A DNA stretch of 64,000 nucleotides from Micromonospora musae (GTDB lineage Bacteria; Actinomycetota; Actinomycetes; Mycobacteriales; Micromonosporaceae): positions 124,001 through 188,000 of the forward strand of contig NZ_RAZT01000010.1 of the NCBI RefSeq assembly GCF_003626635.1. The letters run 5' to 3'. The notes under the pieces were generated by a model. That model ran no database searches, was not told the DNA's origin, and worked only from the letters and a program-made list of their open reading frames with translations. This document shows positions 39,005 to 47,870 of the stretch, one piece after another. Both the position numbers and the translations under genes were made by a program. Positions within the stretch are counted from its first letter, which is position 1; every line of letters begins with the position of its first letter.

Positions 39005-40194
39005 GTCAGCTCCCCCAGCACCCGGGCCAGGGCGGCCACGCCCGCGGCGCAGTCGACGTCGGTGGCGGACTCGGCGGGGGAGTGGGACACACCGGTCGGG
39101 TTGCGGACGAAGAGCATTGCCGTGGGCAGGTGCCCGGCGAGCACCCCGGCGTCGTGACCGGCCCCGGTCGGCAGCACCGGCGCGTCCAGCAGCGCGGCCA
39201 GCCGGTCGGCCAGCCCACCGTCGAAGGCGACCAGCGGCGTCGCCGACTCCTCCGTCAGCGTGACCCCGGTGCCGTCGCGTCGGGCCCGCTCGATCGCCTT
39301 GTCGTGCACCGCCTCCACCAGGCCGGTCAGGGTGTCCGGCTCGGCCGCCCGGGCGTCCAGCCACCCGGTCACCCGGGACGGGATCGCGTTGGTGGCGTTC
39401 GGCTCCACGGAGACCCGACCGACCGTGGCGTGTGCGCCCCGCAGCCGGGCCTCCTTGTTCGCGGCGAGCACCGTGAACGCGTACGTCAGCATCGGGTCGC
39501 GGCGGTCGGCCATCCGGGTCGTGCCGGCGTGGTTGCCCTCGCCGGCGAAGTCGAAGCGCCAGCGGCCGTGCGGCCAGATCGCACTGGCCACCGCCACCGC
39601 ATCAGGGGTGTCGGCCAGCGCGCGGCCCTGCTCGACGTGCAGCTCCACGAAGGACCGGAACCGGCCCAGCAGCTCCGGGCGGGCGCCGGCCGGCGCGCCG
39701 CCGAGCGCCTCGGCGAAGCTCACCCCGTCGGCGTCGCGCAGCACCGCCGCGCGCTCCGCCGGCAGCGCGCCGGTGAGCAGCCGCGAGCCCAGGCACGGTA
39801 CGCCGAACCGGGCGCCCTCCTCCTCGACGAACGCGCCGACGGCCAGCGGCCGGACCGGGGTGACTCCCGCGTCCCGCAGCTCGTCGACGGCGAGGAGCGC
39901 GCTCACGACGCCGAGCGGGCCGTCGTACGCCCCGCCGTGCGGCACCGAGTCGAAGTGGCTGCCGGTCAGCACGGCGTCGCCGGCCTCCGGGTCACCCCAC
40001 CAGGCGAAGAGGTTGCCGTTGCCGTCCTCGGTGACCGGCATGCCACGCTGCTCGGCCTGGTCCCGGAACCAGTCGCGCAGCCGCAGCTCCGGCTCGGTCA
40101 GCGAGTACCGCAGGTAGCCGCCACTGCCGGCGTCCCGCCCGATCGGCGCGATCTCGTCCCAGAGCTTGCGGAACCGTGCCGCGAGGTCGCTCAT
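38998..40194 (-). CDS. M20-family amidohydrolase, predicted N-formylglutamate hydrolase
   Basis: A 398-residue zinc amidohydrolase of the M20 / N-carbamoyl-amino-acid and allantoate hydrolase group: GSHFDSVPHGGAYDGPLGVVSAL gives two metal ligands, FVEEEGARFG the bridging Glu pair, ELHVEQGRAL a further His/Glu, and the dimerisation domain holds FAGEGNHAGTTRMADRRD. The family name is allantoate amidohydrolase, but the gene is locked inside the hut operon, overlapping hutF. No classical hutG is present, so this enzyme is the best candidate to split N-formyl-L-glutamate to glutamate and formate. That role is inference from position. Confidence 0.85.
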   Translation of the reverse strand: MSDLAARFRKLWDEIAPIGRDAGSGGYLRYSLTEPELRLRDWFRDQAEQRGMPVTEDGNGNLFAWWGDPEAGDAVLTGSHFDSVPHGGAYDGPLGVVSALLAVDELRDAGVTPVRPLAVGAFVEEEGARFGVPCLGSRLLTGALPAERAAVLRDADGVSFAEALGGAPAGARPELLGRFRSFVELHVEQGRALADTPDAVAVASAIWPHGRWRFDFAGEGNHAGTTRMADRRDPMLTYAFTVLAANKEARLRGAHATVGRVSVEPNATNAIPSRVTGWLDARAAEPDTLTGLVEAVHDKAIERARRDGTGVTLTEESATPLVAFDGGLADRLAALLDAPVLPTGAGHDAGVLAGHLPTAMLFVRNPTGVSHSPAESATDVDCAAGVAALARVLGELTC

Positions 40195-40203
40195 GCGGTG
40201 CTC

Positions 40204-40249
40204 CTGTTGTTCGCGGCTGCGGGGCTCCGCTGCGCTGCACTCCTCGCGC

Positions 40250-40254
<5 letters not shown>
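40204..40254 (-). repeat. Gene-junction repeat, copy 4
   Basis: On the minus strand CGTGAGCGCGAGGAGTGCAG opens the unit and CCGCGAACAAC closes it. The TGA is the hutU stop codon and the AGGAGC ribosome site of the M20 gene follows at once. Confidence 0.65.
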
Positions 40255-41905
<1,651 letters not shown>

Positions 41906-41918
41906 CTCGGATCCCCTC

Positions 41919-42770
41919 TCAGTCGAGGAACAGCTGTCGGCGGGCGGCGGACGACTCGAACGCCTCCAGCCGACGCTGGGTGTCGGCGGGCGCGGCGTCG
42001 CAGATGGCCTGGAGCAGCACCATGGCCAGGGCCATCGGCGCGGTGTGCAGGTCGAAGACGAGGTCGGCGCCGACGGCGGCGGGCAGCAGCACGTCGGCGT
42101 GTTCGGTGGCCGGGCTGACCGGCGAGTCGGTGATCGCCACGACGGTGAGCCCCGCGGCGCGGGCCTCGCGGAGCGCGTCCAGCGTCTCCCGCGGGTAGCG
42201 GGGGAGCACGAAGGCGAGCAGGGCGCCCGCCCCGGCCGCGGCGGCCTGCTCCAGGCGGTCGGTGAGCAGGCTGCCGCCGTCGTCGAGCACCCGCACGTCC
42301 GGGTGCACCTTCGCGGCGAAGTACGCGAAGTACGCGGCCAGCGGCGCGGCGGCACGCAGGCCCAGGACCGGCAGCGGCCGGCTGGCGGCGAGCAGCTTCC
42401 CGGTGTCGGCGATCCGGTCGCGGTCGGCGAGTTCGCCGGCGAGCCGGTCCAGGTTGCCGATCTCGGCGCGTACGGCCTGTTGGAGTTCGTTGCCGCCGTC
42501 GGCCCGTCCGTCCGAGGCGCCGGCGGTCAGTTCACGGAGTCGGCGACGGAGCGCGGGGTAGCCGTCGTGGCCGAGCGCCACGGCGAACCGGGTGACCGAG
42601 GGTTGGCTCACCCCGGCCAGCTCGGCCACCTCGGCGGCGGAGAGGTAGGCCGTGGACGGAGCGTGCTGCACCAGGCAGTGCGCGATCCGGCGTTGGGTGG
42701 GGGTGAGCCGGACGCCGTGGAACAGGTCGAGCACGCGTTGCGTGGGCCCGGCGACGGCTCCTTCATTCAC
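41919..42770 (-). CDS. RpiR/MurR-family transcriptional regulator of the hut operon
   Basis: A 283-residue regulator. N-terminal HTH_6 domain (LTPTQRRIAHCLVQHAPSTAYLSAAEVAELAGVSQPSVTRFAVALGHDGYPALRRRLREL) and C-terminal SIS domain (PVLGLRAAAPLAAYFAYFAAKVHPDVRVLDDGGS ... GALLAFVLPRYPRETLDALREARAAGLTVVAITDSPVSPATEHADVLL), which would bind a pathway metabolite. It is the promoter-proximal gene of the hut operon, 13 bp before hutU. GTG start 6 bp after TAGAGT, so leaderless; a TGAAA-AC-TTTCA operator lies just upstream of that -10. Repression relieved by a pathway intermediate is the simplest model. Confidence 0.88.
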   Translation of the reverse strand: MNEGAVAGPTQRVLDLFHGVRLTPTQRRIAHCLVQHAPSTAYLSAAEVAELAGVSQPSVTRFAVALGHDGYPALRRRLRELTAGASDGRADGGNELQQAVRAEIGNLDRLAGELADRDRIADTGKLLAASRPLPVLGLRAAAPLAAYFAYFAAKVHPDVRVLDDGGSLLTDRLEQAAAAGAGALLAFVLPRYPRETLDALREARAAGLTVVAITDSPVSPATEHADVLLPAAVGADLVFDLHTAPMALAMVLLQAICDAAPADTQRRLEAFESSAARRQLFLD

Positions 42771-42776
42771 GCCGTG

Positions 42777-42782
42777 ACTCTA
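42777..42782 (-). promoter_or_regulatory. -10 hexamer TAGAGT, leaderless hut operon promoter
   Basis: TAGAGT ends 6 bp before the GTG of the RpiR gene and is preceded by TGCA, giving an extended -10. Confidence 0.55.
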
Positions 42783-42786
42783 TGCA

Positions 42787-42798
42787 TGAAAACTTTCA
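42787..42798. promoter_or_regulatory. TGAAA-AC-TTTCA, predicted RpiR operator
   Basis: Five-base inverted arms with a 2-base spacer, a layout common for RpiR/MurR-family sites (GAAA/TTTC). It occupies the -35/-10 spacer region of the predicted hut promoter, where bound protein would block RNA polymerase. Confidence 0.55.
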
Positions 42799-42907
42799 GA
42801 GGGCAACCCCGCCGCCCACCGGACGAGCTGTCGGTCGGCCGACCGGCGGGCGACCGGCCGGGCGCGCGCTCGGTAGGATCCCAGGGCGGTCGAGCAGAGG
42901 AGTGCAC

Positions 42908-44140
42908 ATGCAGTCGGTAGGCCCGTACCGGTTCACCCACATGTTGGGCATCTGCCCGGTGGGTAAGGCCTGGGCTGCAATTGACGGGCAGGGACGGTTC
43001 GTCACGGTGGCCGTACTCGACGCCGCCGCCGCGAACACACCGGGTTGGCGGGAGAGCTTCGCAGGCATCGCGAACAGCATGTCGCAGATGCCGGACGGCC
43101 TGACCTTCTCGTACGCCGACTTCGCCGCGGCCGAGCCGTGGGTGGCCTACCCGGCGGAGGTCGGCCCCGGCGCGGAGAAGCTGTTCCAGGCCCTGGGCCA
43201 GGAGTGCCAGCCGGTACCCACCGAGGAGGACGGGAAGCCGTCGCCGGTCTCCGGGGTGCCGCAGCAGGTCTCCGGTTCACCGGTGTCGGGCACCCCGCAG
43301 CAGGTCTCCGGCCCGCCGGTCTCCGGCGCCCCGCAGCCGACCTCCGGCGCGGGCGCGCCCTGGGCCATGCAGACCACCGCACTGCCCACCGTGCCGTCCG
43401 TCGAAGGCTGGGCACACCCGCCGGTGGCGCAACCCGCGCCGGCCGTCCCCCCGATCTCCACCCCGTCGGATCCGTTCGACACCTCCGGCGAGACCCGGAT
43501 CGCCCCGGTCTCGCGGCCGCCCCGCAACCGGACCTGGCTCTGGATCGGCGCCGTCGTCCTGGCCGCGGTCCTGGCCGGCGGGGCCGGGCTCCTCGGCGGC
43601 GGGGCGCTCGGCGGCGAGACGCCGAACGACCCGTCGACCAGCGCCTCCCCGCCGCTCTACGAGGCGACCCAGCTCTCCCTGAACAAGGCCAAGTTCGACG
43701 CGGAACTCGCCCCGATCGCGGAGCCCTGGCTGCCCGAGCTCGGCGGATGCGCGCTCGACACGGAGGTCGGCGGCCCCGAGCTGCCAGCCGGCGAGAAGCG
43801 GCACGTCTTCTGCCGCTACCTCAGCCTGTCGGTGCACTTCGCCCTCTACGAGTCGCTGGACAAGAAGAACGCGGCGCGCACCCACCGCCAGCAGATGGGC
43901 GTCGTCAACCGTGCGCTCGCACCGGGGCTGCGTGAGGCGGCGAAGGCCACCGGCGGAGCCAGCGGGGCACCCGGCAGCTACGTCGAGTACGCGGGGAACG
44001 GGCACGACGGCCGCCCCGTCTGCGGTGTCTGGTGGGACCGCGACGACAGCGCGACCGCCGTCTACTTCGAGACTCCGTGCGCGGCCGGCATCGCCGGCAA
44101 CTGGGACGCCCTGCGCGACGTGTGGAAGCGGACCAGCTGA
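42908..44140 (+). CDS. Membrane protein with degenerate kinase-like N-terminus
   Basis: A 410-residue protein. Residues 1-100 (VGPYRFTHMLGICPVGKAWAAIDGQGRFVTVAVLD) align by eye with the N-lobe of actinobacterial Ser/Thr kinases (xGxYR..RxLGEGGxGxVYLAxDxxGRxVAVKVL), but the glycine loop is broken and the VAVK lysine is Ala, and no C-lobe follows. A Pro/Ser/Gly linker has repeats of the type PVSG-x-PQQVSG (about 115-150). A single membrane helix lies near residues 205-228 (WLWIGAVVLAAVLAGGAGLL), then an external domain of about 175 residues with cysteines (GGCALDTE, HVFCRYLSL, PVCGVWWD, ETPCAAG). ATG follows GAGGAG. Function unknown. Confidence 0.65.
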   Translation: MQSVGPYRFTHMLGICPVGKAWAAIDGQGRFVTVAVLDAAAANTPGWRESFAGIANSMSQMPDGLTFSYADFAAAEPWVAYPAEVGPGAEKLFQALGQECQPVPTEEDGKPSPVSGVPQQVSGSPVSGTPQQVSGPPVSGAPQPTSGAGAPWAMQTTALPTVPSVEGWAHPPVAQPAPAVPPISTPSDPFDTSGETRIAPVSRPPRNRTWLWIGAVVLAAVLAGGAGLLGGGALGGETPNDPSTSASPPLYEATQLSLNKAKFDAELAPIAEPWLPELGGCALDTEVGGPELPAGEKRHVFCRYLSLSVHFALYESLDKKNAARTHRQQMGVVNRALAPGLREAAKATGGASGAPGSYVEYAGNGHDGRPVCGVWWDRDDSATAVYFETPCAAGIAGNWDALRDVWKRTS

Positions 44141-44167
44141 CCTCTCCGGTCGGCCGCCCCGCGCGAC

Positions 44168-44205
44168 CGAACGCGGGTGGACGGTTTCCGCTCCACCCGC
44201 GTTCG
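44168..44205. terminator. Perfect 14-bp stem between convergent genes
   Basis: CGAACGCGGGTGGA (44168-44181) is exactly complementary to TCCACCCGCGTTCG (44192-44205), 10-nt loop, 27 bp after the upstream stop and 24 bp from the convergent gene stop. Bidirectional terminator. Confidence 0.75.
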
Positions 44206-44229
44206 ACGCCCCAACCTTCACGTCGACCG

Positions 44230-45939
44230 CTAGCGGACGCCGCCGCCCCTCGGCGGCGGCACCAGGCAGACGTCGTCGCCCACGGCCGCGGTGCCGGTCA
44301 GGTCGAACCGCACCACCCGAGCGCCGCGGAACGTCCGCTCGGTGACGGCCGCCCCACCACTGCCCAGCCGTACGATGAGGTCCCGATTCTGCGGTTCGTC
44401 CCAGTCGGTCGCCTGGAACAGCCACACCCGTGACCGCCCGGCCAGCAGCGTCGACACGGGCTGCCCCGCACAGCCGGCGGGCTCGGCCGGGACCACGTAG
44501 CCGTCCGGCGGCGGGCCGTAGTAGGCCTGCGCGTTCCACGACACCGGAGTCGCGAGGACCAGGTCCCCGGGGCGAAGTTCGGCGCTCAGGTGACGCAGCG
44601 CGGACCGGTAGTCGGCCACATTGGCGCCGCCACCCTGATGGAACGCCCGCGCCGGGTTCGCCGTGACGACCACGTCCATCGCCAGCTGCGGTACCGCCAC
44701 CGCGACGACCAGGGCCGCTCCCGCACCCCAGCCGACCCAGCCGAGGACCGGTTGCCGAGCCCGCGGCGACGCGACCGCGAAGCCGGCCAGCATCAACCAC
44801 GACGGCACGGCGTAGAGCGCCAGCCGCCCGTTGAAGGGGTAGATCGACAGGGCGGCGCCGCCGAGACCGACCGCCAACGGGGCGAGCAGGATGAAGACGG
44901 CGAGCGGATTCAACCGGCGCCAGCACAGCACCGCGCCGACGACGACCAACGGAACGGCGACCCAGACCGACCAGACCACGAAGGGCACCGTGGCCAGGGT
45001 CCGGTAGGTCGCGCCGATCCAGTCCACGGTGGCGGGCACGTCGCTCAGCGGATGCGCCGGGTAGATCGACTTGCCCTGCCAGTAGGCCTTCAACTGCGGA
45101 TCGCTCAAGCCGGGCCCGAGCAGGCGGACATAGACCCACACGGCGACGACGATCCAGGCCGGCGCGGGCGCGACGAAGCGCACCAGCTCCCGCAGCCGCT
45201 CTTCCCGGTCACGGCCCGGGCGGGCCAGCGCGTGAACGACGAGCAGCGCCGTGAGGGCGGCGACGACCGGGATGGCCAGCGTGCTCAGCACCAGCACGGC
45301 CAGCGACGTCGCCCAGAACACCACGCCGCCGCGCCAGGTCAGCTCGCGGCGGCTGAGCAGGAGGGCGATCCCGACGAGCAGCGTCACGCAGAAGGCGTCC
45401 GCGCTGTACTGCTTCAGTTCGTTCGAGTAGCCGACGAGGAAGGGCGCGATCGCGACGAGCAGCAGCGCGGCGAGCGCCGAGGGCGGTGGCATGAGCCGAC
45501 GCCCGAAATACCCGACCAGTGGCAGCAACGCCAGCCCGAAGAGCAGCGGTACGAGCCGCAGCGAATGCTCGGAGGCGCCGAAGAGCTGGAGCGAGAGGCG
45601 CTCCAACCACAACCAGCCCGGCGGTGCCGTCTGACTGAACGCCAACGGCTCCAGCAGGTCGAGGTAGCCCCGGTCCCGGAGGTTGTGCACGACGTACAGC
45701 TCGTCGCCCCAGAAGCTGCGCGCGAACCACCACTGGCGCACCCGCAGCAGCACGCCGAGCGCGATGATCAGGGCGGCGAACGGCCAGTACGGCAACGGGG
45801 CCGGGCGGCTGCGCCGGACCGACCAGACCCTGCCGGACTTCGGCGGGGCACCGGCCGGCGAGGGCAGGATCGGCGGGAATGCGTCCGACGTGGATGCCAC
45901 GGTGGTGGAAAGAGCCCAAGGCGGGCGCGTCTCGGACAC
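44230..45939 (-). CDS. GT-C fold membrane glycosyltransferase (GT39/ArnT-like)
   Basis: A 569-residue protein with about 10-12 membrane helices. After the first helix comes RQWWFARSFWGDELYVVHNLRDRGYLDLLEPLAFSQTAPPGWLWLERL, containing the acidic D-E pair on the first external loop that marks GT-C enzymes using polyprenyl-phosphate sugars. A periplasmic C-terminal domain of about 150 residues (FHQGGGANVADYRSALRHLSAEL ... ) follows the last helix. It probably decorates surface polymer or protein from a lipid-linked sugar donor outside the membrane. GTG start, 6 bp after TAGCGT. It is the last gene (transcriptionally) of the long minus-strand polysaccharide run but has its own promoter. Confidence 0.8.
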   Translation of the reverse strand: MSETRPPWALSTTVASTSDAFPPILPSPAGAPPKSGRVWSVRRSRPAPLPYWPFAALIIALGVLLRVRQWWFARSFWGDELYVVHNLRDRGYLDLLEPLAFSQTAPPGWLWLERLSLQLFGASEHSLRLVPLLFGLALLPLVGYFGRRLMPPPSALAALLLVAIAPFLVGYSNELKQYSADAFCVTLLVGIALLLSRRELTWRGGVVFWATSLAVLVLSTLAIPVVAALTALLVVHALARPGRDREERLRELVRFVAPAPAWIVVAVWVYVRLLGPGLSDPQLKAYWQGKSIYPAHPLSDVPATVDWIGATYRTLATVPFVVWSVWVAVPLVVVGAVLCWRRLNPLAVFILLAPLAVGLGGAALSIYPFNGRLALYAVPSWLMLAGFAVASPRARQPVLGWVGWGAGAALVVAVAVPQLAMDVVVTANPARAFHQGGGANVADYRSALRHLSAELRPGDLVLATPVSWNAQAYYGPPPDGYVVPAEPAGCAGQPVSTLLAGRSRVWLFQATDWDEPQNRDLIVRLGSGGAAVTERTFRGARVVRFDLTGTAAVGDDVCLVPPPRGGGVR

Positions 45940-45945
45940 GGCGCG

Positions 45946-45951
45946 ACGCTA
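45946..45951 (-). promoter_or_regulatory. -10 hexamer TAGCGT, leaderless GT-C promoter
   Basis: TAGCGT fits TANNNT and ends 6 bp before the GTG at 45939. Confidence 0.45.
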
Positions 45952-46074
45952 CCAAAGAGCCGTCGACGTCAACGGCCCGCGCATCGCCCGCCCGACCCGG
46001 GCACCGCAGTGGCCCCAGGCCCTGCTTCACAAGACCGTGCCCGGCTCGCTCGGGCGAGCCTCATGACACAGGCC

Positions 46075-46944
46075 TCAGTCGACAGTCGGCCGCACCGGCG
46101 CGGGCGCCGGCTCGCCTCGCCGGGGGGCCGGGACGGGCGACACCGGCGAACCGATCAGGCGGGCCGCCTCCCGGTGGCGTCGGGAGGCCGGCGGCAGCCC
46201 CGTCAGGAACTCGGGGAACATGCCGAAGAAGGTCCGGGCGCTGCGCAACTCCAGCGTGTGAGCCCGCGACCAGCGGAACGAGTTCGTGGCCCGAGCCCAG
46301 TGGTGGGTCCAGCGGACGTCACCGATCAGCGCGACGGGGAGGCCCTTGCGCCAGGCGCGCAGCCCGAGCTCGTGGTCCTCGTAGTAGAGGAAGAAGCGTT
46401 CGTTCCAGCCGCCCAGGTCGAGAAAGTCCGCGGTCCGCGCCGCCACGGCCGCCCCCATCACCCAGGCCACCCAGAGCGCCTCACCGGAGGCGGCCGTCAG
46501 CCGGTACGAGGCGTGCATCCGGGCCAGCGGCCAGACCTTGCGGTTGCCCACCTTCGCCGTGGCGTAGGGAAAGCCGCGTCCGTTGGGCTGCGCGACGCCG
46601 TCCGAGGAGAGCAGCTGCGGCGCGGCCAGCCCGCCGTGCTGGTCGAGGTGGCGCGCCAGCACGTCGAAGCCGTCCGGACCGATCTCGAGGTCCGGGTTGG
46701 CGAAGAGGACGTACTCGCCCGCCGCCTGGCGCACCCCGACGTTGTTGGCCCGGGAGAACCCGACGTTCTCCGGCAGCCGGACGACCCGGGCGCCCAGCTC
46801 CTCGGCGACCGCCACCGAGTCGTCGGAGGACGCGTTGTCCACGACGATCCACTCGTACGGCTTCGCCTCGTCGCGCCAGCAGCGGCGCAGCGTCTCCGCC
46901 GAGTTGTAGGTGACGGTTACGACGCTCCAACGATGTCCTGCCAT
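46075..46944 (-). CDS. GT2 family glycosyltransferase (rhamnosyltransferase-like)
   Basis: A 289-residue inverting GT-A enzyme. Nucleotide-sugar motifs: SVVTVTYNSAETLRRCW, WIVVDNASSDDSVAVAEELGARVVRLPENVGFSRANNVGVRQAAGEYVLFANPDLEI with the D-x-D equivalent (NPD), and the acceptor/base region GGWNERFFLYYEDHELGLRAWRKG. The ENVGFxxANN signature is typical of dTDP-rhamnosyltransferases of WbbL type, and rfbABCD lie in the same locus. No membrane segment, acts at the cytoplasmic face. Its ATG overlaps the upstream gene stop as TGATG. Confidence 0.88.
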   Translation of the reverse strand: MAGHRWSVVTVTYNSAETLRRCWRDEAKPYEWIVVDNASSDDSVAVAEELGARVVRLPENVGFSRANNVGVRQAAGEYVLFANPDLEIGPDGFDVLARHLDQHGGLAAPQLLSSDGVAQPNGRGFPYATAKVGNRKVWPLARMHASYRLTAASGEALWVAWVMGAAVAARTADFLDLGGWNERFFLYYEDHELGLRAWRKGLPVALIGDVRWTHHWARATNSFRWSRAHTLELRSARTFFGMFPEFLTGLPPASRRHREAARLIGSPVSPVPAPRRGEPAPAPVRPTVD

Positions 46945-47870
46945 CACGCTCTCCGAACTGTGAGGTAGCCGTACAGGGATGCGAAGCCGAACCGGCGGCC
47001 CTTCCACTGCCGGCGAGCGGCCGGCCCGTCGAGCAGTCCACGCCCGACGCCGCGGAGGAAGGGCCGCAGCAGGCCCTGGCGGGCCCGGCGGGCGGCCAGC
47101 GCGAGGTGCGCCACCGCGAGTACGGGGATCGCCACGAGCATCAGCGGCCAGGTGAAGGTGCGGGCCGCGACGAGGAGCCGATTGCGGGCCAGCAGGAACG
47201 CGCGGAATCCCTGAAGCTTGTTGTCGCCCTCGACGCTGTGACCGCCGGCGTGCGGGAGCACGAGGTCCAGTGCCCGGGTGCGCGACCCACTGGCGTAGAG
47301 GCGGAGGGCGAGGTCGGCGTCCTCGCCCCAGGCGAAGAGGTGCTCGTAGAACCCGCCGAACCGGTGGAACAGCTCGGTGGGGAAGACGGCCGCGCCGCCC
47401 GACGGACCGAGTGCCGCTCGCGTGGCTGACGCGGGCCGGTCGATGAAGAGCGAGATGGGGTTGAGGCTGATGCCCACGTACTCGCCGCCGTGCATGGCCA
47501 GGCCGACCGCGATCGGCGTCTCGGGGTCCGCCGCGATGGCGGCGTGGATCCGGTCCAGGGCGTCGTCGGGCAGCCAGACGTCGGGATTCAGCAGCAGCAC
47601 GTGGCTCGTGGTCGCGGCCGCGACCGCCCGGTTGCAGCCGGCCGCGAAGCCGGGATTCGACGAGTCGGGCAGGTACTCGTACCGCGCCTCGTCGAAGTGC
47701 TCCGCGATGACCTTCTCGCAGCCGTCCTGGGGCCAGTTGTCGGCGAAGACGAACCGCACCGGCAACTCCCCGGCGCTGCGGGCCCAGGTCGGTAGGGTCT
47801 GCGCCAACATCTCGCCGGAGCGGTAGAGGACGGTGACGATCGTGAGGCCCGTGAAGGGCGTCGTGTTCAT
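46944..47870 (-). CDS. GT2 family glycosyltransferase
   Basis: A 308-residue GT-A enzyme: LTIVTVLYRSGEMLAQTLPTW, FVFADNWPQDGCEKVIAEHF, SNPGFAAGCNRAVAAATTSHVLLLNPDVWLPDDAL (NPD metal motif), and GGFYEHLFAWGEDADLALRLYASG. A hydrophobic stretch near residues 245-265 (FTWPLMLVAIPVLAVAHLAL) suggests a C-terminal membrane tether. Both neighbours overlap it (ATGA upstream, TGATG downstream), so it is translated as part of a tightly coupled run. It adds one sugar to the lipid-linked repeat unit; which one is unknown. The longer open frame to 49124 is antisense-like composition and is rejected. Confidence 0.87.
   Translation of the reverse strand: MNTTPFTGLTIVTVLYRSGEMLAQTLPTWARSAGELPVRFVFADNWPQDGCEKVIAEHFDEARYEYLPDSSNPGFAAGCNRAVAAATTSHVLLLNPDVWLPDDALDRIHAAIAADPETPIAVGLAMHGGEYVGISLNPISLFIDRPASATRAALGPSGGAAVFPTELFHRFGGFYEHLFAWGEDADLALRLYASGSRTRALDLVLPHAGGHSVEGDNKLQGFRAFLLARNRLLVAARTFTWPLMLVAIPVLAVAHLALAARRARQGLLRPFLRGVGRGLLDGPAARRQWKGRRFGFASLYGYLTVRRA

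Noticed and set aside
42782..42907. Extension of the kinase-like membrane protein to an upstream ATG at 42782
   Set aside because: It would overlap the hut promoter and operator, is Arg/Gly/Pro-rich, and the ATG at 42908 has a good ribosome site.
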